From assembly GCF_000686845.1 (NCBI RefSeq), contig NZ_JMLS01000042.1, forward strand, positions 1 through 33,440: DNA of 33,440 nucleotides. Direction: 5' to 3'. Positions 15,603-22,665 of the stretch are shown here, piece after piece. The notes under the pieces are model-generated. The model had not been told where the DNA came from. It saw nothing but the letters and a program-made list of their open reading frames with translations, and made no database searches. Source of the stretch: Paenibacillus sp. UNC451MF. GTDB taxonomy: Bacteria; Bacillota; Bacilli; Paenibacillales; NBRC-103111. Position 1 is the stretch's first letter, and every line of letters begins with the position of its first letter. The translations under genes were made by a program, and so were the position numbers.

Positions 15603-16391
15603 ATGCAGGAGAACAATCGAGGGCTTGGCCTGTTTACGCTTCTGGTCTACGCTTTTTTGCTGGGTCCTCTCATTATTATTGCCGCCGCCTCATTCGATCC
15701 GGGAACGGTGCTGAAATTTCCGCCGCAAGGCTTTTCGTTCAAATGGTATGAAAATATTTTCAAAGTGAAAATGTTCATGGAGACGTTCAAGACGTCCATT
15801 TTCGTTTCGCTGCTGGGCAATGTATTCGCGCTTATTCTCGGGGTTCCGGCCGCTTATGCTTTAAGCCGATTCCAGTTCAAGGGCAAGGATACGCTGAATG
15901 CGGTATTTATTTCGCCGGTATTGATTCCGGGTATCGTGCTCGGCTTTACGATGCTGAAGTATCTCATCATCATGTATCATCTGCCGATTTACCTTTCTCT
16001 GCTGTTCGGGCATACGGTTATTATGCTGCCGTTCATTATCCGCGTCATCGCGTCCAGCTTGTCGAACTTCGATTTCTCGATCGAGGAGGCGGCTTTGAGC
16101 TTGGGTGCAGGGCATCTGGCGACCTTCTTCAAGGTGGTGCTGCCGAACATCAAGTCAGGGATTATCGCTGCGGTGCTGATCGCCTTTCTGGAATCGTTCA
16201 ACAACGTGGATATTTCCGTCTTCATGACAGGTCCGGGAGTCAGTACGCTTCCGATCCAAATGCTGACCTATGTAGAGAACCATTTTGACCCGACGATTGC
16301 TGCGATTTCGGTGCTGCTTATGATTTTTACGGCGGTCCTAATGTTCATTATCGAACGCATTATGGGATTGTCCTACTTTACAAAACGATAA
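15603..16391 (+). CDS. ABC transporter permease (PotC-like)
   Basis: A 262-residue membrane protein with six predicted helices. The EAA-loop motif EAALSLGAGHLATFFKVVLPNIKSG is present at about 160-185, the contact site for the ATPase. AFLESFNNVDISVFMTGPG downstream is the PotC-type pattern. It complements the PotB-like subunit. Its ribosome site AAGGAG overlaps the end of the upstream gene (6 nt between stop and start), and the ATPase gene follows 15 nt later. Confidence 0.9.
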   Translation: MQENNRGLGLFTLLVYAFLLGPLIIIAAASFDPGTVLKFPPQGFSFKWYENIFKVKMFMETFKTSIFVSLLGNVFALILGVPAAYALSRFQFKGKDTLNAVFISPVLIPGIVLGFTMLKYLIIMYHLPIYLSLLFGHTVIMLPFIIRVIASSLSNFDFSIEEAALSLGAGHLATFFKVVLPNIKSGIIAAVLIAFLESFNNVDISVFMTGPGVSTLPIQMLTYVENHFDPTIAAISVLLMIFTAVLMFIIERIMGLSYFTKR

Positions 16392-16406
16392 CGGGGGATT
16401 TAATCC

Positions 16407-17471
16407 ATGGCATTGCTATCCTTGGAAAACGTATCGGTTGCCTACGAGCAAAATGTGATATTGAAGGATTTTAACCTGAATATTGAAAAAGGCAAGCTCA
16501 TTTCGCTGCTAGGCCCGAGCGGCTGCGGCAAAACGACGACATTAAGGCTTATTGCCGGTTTTTTGGAGGCCAGAGACGGCAAATTTATGCTGGGTGGCAA
16601 AGATTATACACGGGTGCCGGTCAATAAACGGAACTTCGGCTTCGTGTTCCAAAGCTACGCGCTGTTCCCCCATCTATCGGTTTACGATAATGTGGCATTC
16701 GGGCTGCGCCTTAGAAAAGTGAATGAGTCGGAAATCTCGAAAAGAGTACAAAACATTCTGGAAGTTGTCAGCTTGGGAGGCTTCGAGAAGCGGTTCCCTA
16801 AAGCGTTATCCGGCGGGCAAAAGCAGCGTGTAGCCATCGCTCGGGCACTTGTTATCGAGCCTGACCTGCTGCTCTTCGATGAGCCGCTCAGTAACCTGGA
16901 CGCTAATCTGAGAATCAACATGCGTGTGGAAATCCGCCGCATTCAGCAGGAGCTCGGCATTACAACAGTTTATGTCTCTCATGATCAAGAGGAATGCTTC
17001 TCGATCTCGGATCAGGTGGCGATTATGAACAAAGGGATTATCGAGCAACTCGACAGTCCGTCCACAATCTTCAAATTCCCGAAGACAGAGTTCGTCGCAC
17101 GGTTTATCGGCTTTAATAATTTCATTCATTTCGATGAACGGCGTGAGAATGGTGGAGAGGTCGAGCTGAAGGTCAAAGATATGCTATTCTGCGTACCGAA
17201 GCTTTTGGGGACGAATGCCAATGGGAGCCTCAAGGGCGCCATCCGTCCGGATGACGTTGTTATGGGTACGGCGGAAGAGCTGTCCGCAGAAGGAACGAAC
17301 CGTCTCCCGGGTCGTGTGAAAGTCAGCACATTCCTGGGCAGAAGCTATCAGTATGTCGTGGAAACAGCGCTCGGTGACTTTACGGTCAACAAAGAAATGG
17401 AGCTTCCTTATGTCAACGGCCGGGAGGTTCGCCTGCTGTTCCCCGGCGAAAAATTGGTATTAGTGGAGTAA
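16407..17471 (+). CDS. ABC transporter ATP-binding protein (PotA-like)
   Basis: A 354-residue ATPase of the spermidine/Fe type. The Walker A GPSGCGKTT lies at 36-44, the Q-loop is FQSYALFPHL, the signature LSGGQKQRVAIARAL starts at 134, Walker B LLLFDEP is at 154-160 with the D-loop LSNLDANLR, and the H-switch is VYVSHDQEE. A C-terminal TOBE-like beta domain (about 245-354, ending at VRLLFPGEKLVLVE) is the part that often senses or regulates. It powers the PotB/PotC-like channel. The ATG is preceded by GGGGG. It follows both permeases and precedes the deaminase by 23 nt. Confidence 0.93.
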   Translation: MALLSLENVSVAYEQNVILKDFNLNIEKGKLISLLGPSGCGKTTTLRLIAGFLEARDGKFMLGGKDYTRVPVNKRNFGFVFQSYALFPHLSVYDNVAFGLRLRKVNESEISKRVQNILEVVSLGGFEKRFPKALSGGQKQRVAIARALVIEPDLLLFDEPLSNLDANLRINMRVEIRRIQQELGITTVYVSHDQEECFSISDQVAIMNKGIIEQLDSPSTIFKFPKTEFVARFIGFNNFIHFDERRENGGEVELKVKDMLFCVPKLLGTNANGSLKGAIRPDDVVMGTAEELSAEGTNRLPGRVKVSTFLGRSYQYVVETALGDFTVNKEMELPYVNGREVRLLFPGEKLVLVE

Positions 17472-17494
17472 CGTGCTACTTGGGAGGTACAGGC

Positions 17495-19207
17495 ATGCGA
17501 GTCGATTTATTCATCAAGAACGTTAACATATATAACAGTTACTTCAAAAAGTTCATTCAAGGCAACGCGGCGGTGCTGGACGGCAGATTCTTGTACATCG
17601 GTGACCGGGGTGAAGACAGCTTCGAAGCCGGTCAAGTCATCGATGGACAGGGGCAATATATGATTCCTGGTCTTGTCGACATTCACCTGCACATTGAAAG
17701 CACGATGGTAACGCCGGAGACGTTCTCTTACGGCTTGATCCGTAACGGCGTGACGACCATTGTGCCGGAACCGCACGAAATGGCCAATGTATTCGGGCTT
17801 CCAGGCGTAACGGAGATGATTCGGGCAAGCGAGCACTGCGTGGCGGATATGTTCTACGCCATTCCGAGCTCGGTGCCTGCAACGTCAATGGAGACAACAG
17901 GCGGAGCGATGGAGATAGAGGATATGGATACGTTGATGCAGTCGGAGACGATTGCCTGCCTTGGCGAAATCATGAACTATGTGGACGTCATTAACGATCC
18001 GGATTGCAAGACGAACCGGATATTGAATCACATTCGTTCGAAGTATCCGAAGCTGATTATCGAGGGCCATGTGCCTAAGCTGATGGACCTCGATTTGCAG
18101 CGGATCATTTATGCGGGAATCGATTCGGATCATACGCATCAATCGATAGAAGGCATGGAAGCGCGAATTGCTGCGGGCATGTTTATTGAAATTCAAGAGA
18201 AATCAATGACCGAAGAGGTCATGCAATATTTGATCGAACGGGATGTCGCCGAGCATTTCTGCTTTGTAACCGACGACGTTATGCCGGATTGGTTCCAGCG
18301 CCGAGGACACTTGAACCATATCGTGCGCAAAGCCATCCAGATGGGGATGACACCGGAGAAAGCGATTTATGCCGCTACCTTCACGCCTGCGCGCAGGATG
18401 AAGCTGAGTGATCGCGGAGCCGTGGCTCCGGGCAAGATTGCGGACTTCTCGCTGGTGTCCGATTTAGAACAATTGACCATTGGTCAAGTATATAAAGGCG
18501 GACAGAAGGTGTTTGATGCGCAGGAAGAGTACAAACCGCAAGGTCACCGTCATCCATTCCCTGCCCATTTTTACCAAAGTGTAAAGCTCCCGCTTTTGAC
18601 GGAGTCAGATTTTGTTATCGGTACGGACGCTAAGGCTGGAGCTTACAAAGGCAGAGTGATGCTCGTTAAGAACGGTTCCACCTTTACGGAGGAGTATCAC
18701 GGAGAGGTTGCTGTAAGCGAAGGCGAAGTACGCTGGGAAGAGAGCGAATACGGCTTGATCGCGACCTTTGATCGCTATGGCAAGACCGGAGGCAGAGCCT
18801 ACGGCTTGATCGGCGGCGATACAATTCAACGCGGCGCGATCGCCACGACGTATTCACACGACAACCACAATTTGCTGGTTGTCGGGCACAGCCGTGCCGA
18901 CATGATGCTGGCGGCCAACGAAGTCATCCGCAATCAAGGCGGCTTCTGCGTCGTGGAGAATGGTCAAGTACTGGCTAGCCTGCATTTGCCGGTTGGAGGT
19001 ATTCTGACCGAGGAGCCGTTGGAGAAGACGGCTGCTGAAGTTCAGCAGCTTCGTGAAGCAATGGAAGCTCTCGGATATAACCACTATAATCCTATTATGT
19101 CTATCAGTACGCACTCTTTGCCGGTCAGCCCGGCGTTGAAAATAACCGATTACGGCCTCATTGACGTTAACCGCGGCAAGGTCGTACCGCTGTTATTAGA
19201 GAAATAG
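17495..19207 (+). CDS. ade: Adenine deaminase family amidohydrolase
   Basis: A 570-residue amidohydrolase, matching the length of bacterial adenine deaminases (about 570-600), which convert adenine to hypoxanthine and ammonia. Metal-binding motifs are DIHLHIEST (H64, H66), PEPHEMANVFG, EGHVP (H192) and VTDDVMPDW (D260-D261). The C-terminal domain is complete (HDNHNLLVVG, then GGFCVVENGQVLASLHLPVGGILT). The histidine motif around 212-215 reads SDHTHQS rather than the DHE of well-studied enzymes, which is what I recall for the YerA-like subgroup, so the exact substrate may differ. ATG 17495 is chosen with GGGAGGT upstream; TTG 17480 lies before that site. It ends the operon at a strong terminator. 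Confidence 0.85.
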   Translation: MRVDLFIKNVNIYNSYFKKFIQGNAAVLDGRFLYIGDRGEDSFEAGQVIDGQGQYMIPGLVDIHLHIESTMVTPETFSYGLIRNGVTTIVPEPHEMANVFGLPGVTEMIRASEHCVADMFYAIPSSVPATSMETTGGAMEIEDMDTLMQSETIACLGEIMNYVDVINDPDCKTNRILNHIRSKYPKLIIEGHVPKLMDLDLQRIIYAGIDSDHTHQSIEGMEARIAAGMFIEIQEKSMTEEVMQYLIERDVAEHFCFVTDDVMPDWFQRRGHLNHIVRKAIQMGMTPEKAIYAATFTPARRMKLSDRGAVAPGKIADFSLVSDLEQLTIGQVYKGGQKVFDAQEEYKPQGHRHPFPAHFYQSVKLPLLTESDFVIGTDAKAGAYKGRVMLVKNGSTFTEEYHGEVAVSEGEVRWEESEYGLIATFDRYGKTGGRAYGLIGGDTIQRGAIATTYSHDNHNLLVVGHSRADMMLAANEVIRNQGGFCVVENGQVLASLHLPVGGILTEEPLEKTAAEVQQLREAMEALGYNHYNPIMSISTHSLPVSPALKITDYGLIDVNRGKVVPLLLEK

Positions 19208-19212
19208 CGAAA

Positions 19213-19247
19213 AAAGAACCTGACGGTTTATTTCCGTCAGGTTCTTT
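19213..19247. terminator. Operon terminator after the deaminase gene
   Basis: An 11-bp perfect stem GAACCTGACGG / CCGTCAGGTTC, extended by A-T pairs and flanked by AAAAAAG on the left and TTT on the right, so it can act in both directions. An almost identical stem (same 11 bases, different loop) recurs at 19460-19487 on the far side of a palindromic repeat. Confidence 0.85.
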
Positions 19248-19250
19248 GTA

Positions 19251-19453
19251 TGTCGAGAAACCTATTTCTTCGAGGAGTGTCTGATACGGGAGGTGGGGTA
19301 TCCTCTGGAGGAGCGAGAAGACCACCTTTGTTAACGGGAAATCACCGCAGTAAAGCGAATAAGTTGAAAATTTCCCGATAACAACAGTGGCCGGAAGGGG
19401 ATACCCCACCGGAGTACCACGTACACTACTGAAGCTTTATGGGATTCCCGACA
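19251..19453 (-). repeat. Nested-palindrome repeat, copy A
   Basis: A 203-bp non-coding element. Its ends TGTCGAGAAACC (19251-19262) and GGATTCCCGACA (19442-19453) are imperfect inverted repeats. Inside is a perfect 12-bp stem GGTGGGGTATCC (19292-19303) / GGATACCCCACC (19399-19410), which encloses another stem of 15 nt with one mismatch (19328-19342 / 19370-19384). The reverse complement matches copy B at 29862-30091 in five blocks, so it is given as minus strand. It sits between two copies of the terminator stem GAACCTGACGG. No open reading frame explains it. Confidence 0.85.
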
Positions 19454-19459
19454 CTCTTC

Positions 19460-19493
19460 GAACCTGACGGCATACTCCGTCAGGTTCTTTTTT
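19460..19493. terminator. Second terminator hairpin flanking copy A
   Basis: GAACCTGACGG (19460-19470) and CCGTCAGGTTC (19477-19487) form a perfect stem with a 6-nt loop followed by TTTTTT. It repeats the stem at 19213-19247. No plus-strand gene lies between the two stems, so this one seems redundant for gene ends and probably belongs to the repeat unit. Confidence 0.8.
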
Positions 19494-19506
19494 CCCCACA
19501 GGAAAT

Positions 19507-19536
19507 TTGGAAATGACTCGCTTCCCTTGTTATACT
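19507..19536 (+). promoter_or_regulatory. Promoter of the 19569 acetyltransferase gene
   Basis: TTGGAA (19507-19512) and TATACT (19531-19536) with an 18-nt spacer form a reasonable housekeeping promoter directly after a terminator and about 33 nt before the chosen ATG. Confidence 0.5.
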
Positions 19537-19568
19537 AGCTGTAAGTTTTGAAGATGGGAGTGGGGAGC

Positions 19569-20249
19569 ATGGAATATCATCGTATTACCAATATTGCAGA
19601 TCCGTATTTTAAGCAGATGCACGAGCTGATGCAAACGGTATTTCCACCTGAAGAAGTATTGGAATTCTCGCTATGGGAGGAGCCTCTGCTGGATGAGGGC
19701 ATCCGGGTGTTCGTCGCTATTCATGAAGGACAAGTTGTCGGCTCTACCGAGTACCGGTATTATGAGGATATGCAGGTTGCAATGACTGACTTTACGATTA
19801 TCGGACGCGAAGGGCTTGGCATCGGGCCATTTCTGGTTAAGCATCGGACACAGGATTTGCTGTCTCTTGTCCGCCAGCACGGCGGCAAGCTGGTCGGTAT
19901 GTTCGCCGAGATTTACAATCCGTACTTGGCCGAGGATCATGGGTTTGGCGGCGTGAAGCCAATGAATCCGTTCGTGCGCCGAGAGGTGCTCTCGCATCTC
20001 GGATACCGCAGGCTGGACCTCGCCTATGTACATCCGTCATGGCATAATGACGGGGCGGCAGTGCAAGAGCTTGATTTAGGATTCATGCCTTTTGGTGACG
20101 AAGCCGATTCTGTAGAATCGATTCCTGCCAGCTTAATCAGTGGTTTTCTGGAGCGGTACTATACAGTGCTGCCGAATAAACCCGATGCTTGGTATGATAT
20201 GGTTGCCCAATTAAAGCAGCGTGAACAAGTAGGGTTGCTTCCTATGTAA
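19569..20249 (+). CDS. GNAT-family N-acetyltransferase
   Basis: A protein of about 226 residues with an acetyltransferase fold. The central strands VFVAIHEGQVVGSTEYRYYEDMQVAMTDFTIIGREGLGIGPFLVKHR include the acetyl-CoA loop as REGLGIG, a near-canonical Q/RxxGxG/A. The following portion, LVGMFAEIYNPYLAEDHGFGGVKPMNPFVRREVLSHLGYRRLDLAYVHPSW, has the extended HGFG segment seen in a subset of large GNAT proteins. The substrate is unknown. ATG 19569 is favoured with GGGAG eight bases upstream; a TTG at 19548 is in frame but unsupported. It is monocistronic, with a promoter at 19507-19536 and a terminator at 20270-20314. Confidence 0.8.
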   Translation: MEYHRITNIADPYFKQMHELMQTVFPPEEVLEFSLWEEPLLDEGIRVFVAIHEGQVVGSTEYRYYEDMQVAMTDFTIIGREGLGIGPFLVKHRTQDLLSLVRQHGGKLVGMFAEIYNPYLAEDHGFGGVKPMNPFVRREVLSHLGYRRLDLAYVHPSWHNDGAAVQELDLGFMPFGDEADSVESIPASLISGFLERYYTVLPNKPDAWYDMVAQLKQREQVGLLPM

Positions 20250-20269
20250 ATTTAATATTTGAATGATTT

Positions 20270-20314
20270 CGGCTCTCGAGTTCAGGATACTGTGCTCGAG
20301 AGCCGATTTTATTT
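20270..20314 (+). terminator. Intrinsic terminator
   Basis: An 11-bp perfect stem CGGCTCTCGAG / CTCGAGAGCCG (20270-20280 / 20295-20305) with a 14-nt loop and a following ATTTTATTT run. Confidence 0.85.
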
Positions 20315-20395
20315 GCAAAAAAGATATAGCACATATTTGATAATTCCTATATAATAACTATGAATTAAAAGTGTTGAAACGGGGGGAACCATTTC

Positions 20396-20677
20396 ATGAA
20401 GCAGAAGCATTGTCCTCATTGCTCGGAATCCTGCTCAGTCTACGAGTTTACTTGTGTGCATTGCGGTGAGGAATTGGTGAATAACGGCTATTTAATCGAT
20501 TCGTTAACGTATTGGGACGTTCAGGAGCCTCCACAACCAGCTCGTATTCTGCTTTCACTGACCTTATTAAGTGCCTCCGCTGTTGCGGCTTCCTTACTTC
20601 ATGCTCCGTTAGTCTTGTATGCAGGAATAGCGGCTGCTGCCGTGTATTATACGGCTACAAGAACGAATTCAGCTTGA
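20396..20677 (+). CDS. Small zinc-ribbon membrane protein
   Basis: A 93-residue protein of unknown role. The N-terminus has two CxxC pairs, CPHC and CVHC (about residues 6-9 and 20-23), spaced as a small zinc ribbon. A polar middle follows, then two hydrophobic helices (about 49-67 and 70-85) in the C-terminal half. Zinc ribbons fused to membrane helices are common in Firmicutes, often of undefined function. GGGGGG lies a few bases before the ATG. It is isolated, with terminators before and after it. Confidence 0.7.
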   Translation: MKQKHCPHCSESCSVYEFTCVHCGEELVNNGYLIDSLTYWDVQEPPQPARILLSLTLLSASAVAASLLHAPLVLYAGIAAAAVYYTATRTNSA

Positions 20678-20735
20678 AGCAAAACTGCACAGAATTTATT
20701 AAATGCGTTAAAGATATAGGATGTTGATTATAATT

Positions 20736-20775
20736 AACCCGCTGCTTTGTTAGCCGCGGGTTATTTGGTTTTGCA
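20736..20775 (+). terminator. Weak intrinsic terminator
   Basis: AACCCGC (20736-20742) pairs with GCGGGTT (20756-20762), followed by ATTTGGTTTT. It follows the zinc-ribbon gene by about 60 nt. Confidence 0.55.
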
Positions 20776-20874
20776 TCTAAATTTTCTGTAATGCGGTATG
20801 GAACTATATTCCATTTTCAAGCGTCTTATTTTACGAAGAGAACTCCAATTTGGATTATCGGAGGCTGCGGCAGC

Positions 20875-21480
20875 GTGATGAAGAGGGCGCGGTTATTTTA
20901 TATGGTTAAATGGGTATGGCTAGGGTGTCTGGTGGCTTTGCTTACGGGTACTTCCTATCGAATCCCCGTCATCGGGCTTACTGAGGTGACGGCTGTTAGC
21001 ATAGCTGGAGGGCTTCCATCCATGGAAAAGCCGGAGCCTTTTAGCACGGAAGACTCGGGTGGTAAAGGCGTCATTGTGAAAGTAACGGATTGGTTAAACA
21101 AGTCAGAGGCGGTGGATGGTCCCACTCATTTCGGCAAGCACGGCTATCCTAACGTATTGGAGCTTAAGCTGACCAATAACCGGATGATTGTGGTTGAGCC
21201 TGCTTACCGCTGTGTAGAGCGATTCAATACAGACGGAAGCGGCACCAGGAGATGCAGTCCGGTCAAAGGTGAAATTGTAGTAACTAATCCTGATTCTACG
21301 AGAAAACGGTATAAATCACCGCTTCTCTACAACTGGCTTCAAGAAGGATGGACTCGAGAAGAGCGAAGAAATACGATTAAGCCTAAGGGAACATTAATGG
21401 AGAAGGACTTGGAGGAAAAGAGAAGCACCGCTAGCCGACAACAGCTGATGAATTGGGCTGCACTACGGCAATGCCTTTGA
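20875..21480 (+). CDS. Unrecognised membrane-anchored or secreted protein
   Basis: A protein of about 201 residues that I do not recognise. After a short basic N-terminus (MKRARLFYMVKW) there is one hydrophobic segment (about residues 12-28) that may be a signal peptide or anchor; the rest is polar. The region YPNVLELKLTNNRMIVVEPAYRCVERF, then a charged loop with RRCSPVKGEIVVTNPDSTRKRYKS, suggests a small extracytoplasmic beta-domain with two cysteines (about C118 and C129). The C-terminal third is helical and rich in K/R/E. Starts at GTG 20875 or ATG 20878 follow GGAGG (20860-20864); earlier in-frame codons lack a site. It ends in a strong terminator and has no obvious partner gene. Confidence 0.6.
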   Translation: MMKRARLFYMVKWVWLGCLVALLTGTSYRIPVIGLTEVTAVSIAGGLPSMEKPEPFSTEDSGGKGVIVKVTDWLNKSEAVDGPTHFGKHGYPNVLELKLTNNRMIVVEPAYRCVERFNTDGSGTRRCSPVKGEIVVTNPDSTRKRYKSPLLYNWLQEGWTREERRNTIKPKGTLMEKDLEEKRSTASRQQLMNWAALRQCL

Positions 21481-21488
21481 GGAACTTT

Positions 21489-21525
21489 AAGGTCCCCAGG
21501 ATTAAATCCTGAGGACCTTTTGGTT
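21489..21525 (+). terminator. Intrinsic terminator between convergent genes
   Basis: AAGGTCCCCAGGAT (21489-21502) pairs with ATCCTGAGGACCTT (21506-21519) with one mismatch, closed by a 3-nt loop and followed by TTGGTTG and TTTT. The T-run favours the plus-strand gene, but the stem also lies just beyond the stop of the minus-strand stalk protein. Confidence 0.8.
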
Positions 21526-21535
21526 GTTGTTTTGA

Positions 21536-22345
21536 CTATTGAGCCTCCATAAAAGGCTTCTTATCTTTTAATTCGTAAGTCATGCCAGAAGTCGAGGTGC
21601 TCAGAAGCCACTGACCCGCAGCATCCTTGTACACTTGGCACTTAAATTGATACACGGCGGTTTCTGTAGGCGAGATAGTAACCCCGCTGCCGGTCTTCAC
21701 AGCTTTGGAAACGGTGAAGCCTGCATCAAATGTTACGGTAGCCGCAGCGCCGTTGGCATTCATAGAAATATTAGTAATGTTCAGCTCGTTCTTCTTAATC
21801 CCGTCTGCTTCCGTAATAGCCATTGCGGTTTGGGTAAAGCTGCTGCTTTGTACCATGCTATCGATCAGCTTGCGGATGCGCTGCTCGGGATTTGTCGCAG
21901 GAAAATCGATATTGACGGCGCGGGTTTCTTCGTTCCAAGTCACATCCGCGCCTGCGGCTTCACTCACGAACCGCAGCGGTATGAAGGTGCTGCCATCTTT
22001 TATCTTAGGCGTTACTTCCAGATTGTGTTGATTCTGATTAACCGCAGCCGTTCCTTTGTTAATGGTTAACGTGAGCGTGAGATCGCCTTTTTTAGCAGAG
22101 GCAGTTTGAGTACTTTGATCCCAGCTTACCGTGAAGCCGAGCTTTTCGAACAAGGCACGCATGGGCACCATCGTGCTGCCGTTCTCGATATAAGGCAACT
22201 GATCCCAACTTACTTTATCCTGTTGAAGGTATACTTGAACCGTATTCGCATCTTGTGCATTTGCCAAGATCGGATAATCGAAAGGCAGCAGCATGGAGAC
22301 GAACAGGGCAAGGTGTGAAAACCGTTTTTTCGTTAACCAAGGCAT
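21536..22345 (-). CDS. Secreted copper-amine-oxidase-N1-domain protein
   Basis: A 269-residue exported protein. A signal peptide (basic start, hydrophobic core, ANA-QD cleavage site near residue 30) is followed by a copper amine oxidase N-terminal-like domain (about 35-148). This shows two beta units, ENGSTMVPMRALFEKLGFTVSWD and KDGSTFIPLRFVSEAAGADVTWN, separated by a strand-rich linker. Despite the name, the domain is not catalytic and is abundant in Paenibacillus wall and secreted proteins. Residues about 150-265 form a second small domain with serine- and threonine-rich beta strands, unrelated to a known enzyme by eye. ATG 22345 has AGGAGGAA upstream. It is convergent with the preceding plus-strand gene. 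Confidence 0.85.
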   Translation of the reverse strand: MPWLTKKRFSHLALFVSMLLPFDYPILANAQDANTVQVYLQQDKVSWDQLPYIENGSTMVPMRALFEKLGFTVSWDQSTQTASAKKGDLTLTLTINKGTAAVNQNQHNLEVTPKIKDGSTFIPLRFVSEAAGADVTWNEETRAVNIDFPATNPEQRIRKLIDSMVQSSSFTQTAMAITEADGIKKNELNITNISMNANGAAATVTFDAGFTVSKAVKTGSGVTISPTETAVYQFKCQVYKDAAGQWLLSTSTSGMTYELKDKKPFMEAQ

Positions 22346-22665
22346 CGGAACATTCCTCCTGGTTCTAGTTGTATTTTTCCGAGTTTCTATATGATTCGGG
22401 AAGTTCGGTATTTATTAGGCTTTACGTTCGGTTTGTATGAGTCTATAGTTCCGCATCTAATAGGACTTCCACGTCCGGGCTGGAAATCCTTTTACCAAAT
22501 GAGTCCAAAATCGTAAATTGGTATAAAAGACATGAGTTAGATTGTTCTGGAAAAGGTTATTGAGGCAGTTTCCCTTTTGCGTTTTTTTTGGTATCTTGAC
22601 AATAGCAGCTTTTGAATAAAGAAGCACTAGGAAACGTCAGGTAAATAAGGGAGGCGAACCGGCAA
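22346..22665. other. Intergenic stretch between divergent genes
   Basis: A 320-nt AT-rich region between the divergent stalk-protein and glycosyltransferase genes, expected to hold both promoters. A TTGACA at about 22595 has no convincing partner at 16-18 nt. No stem with a T-run, riboswitch-like core or coding frame was recognised apart from the two ribosome sites at its ends. Confidence 0.5.
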
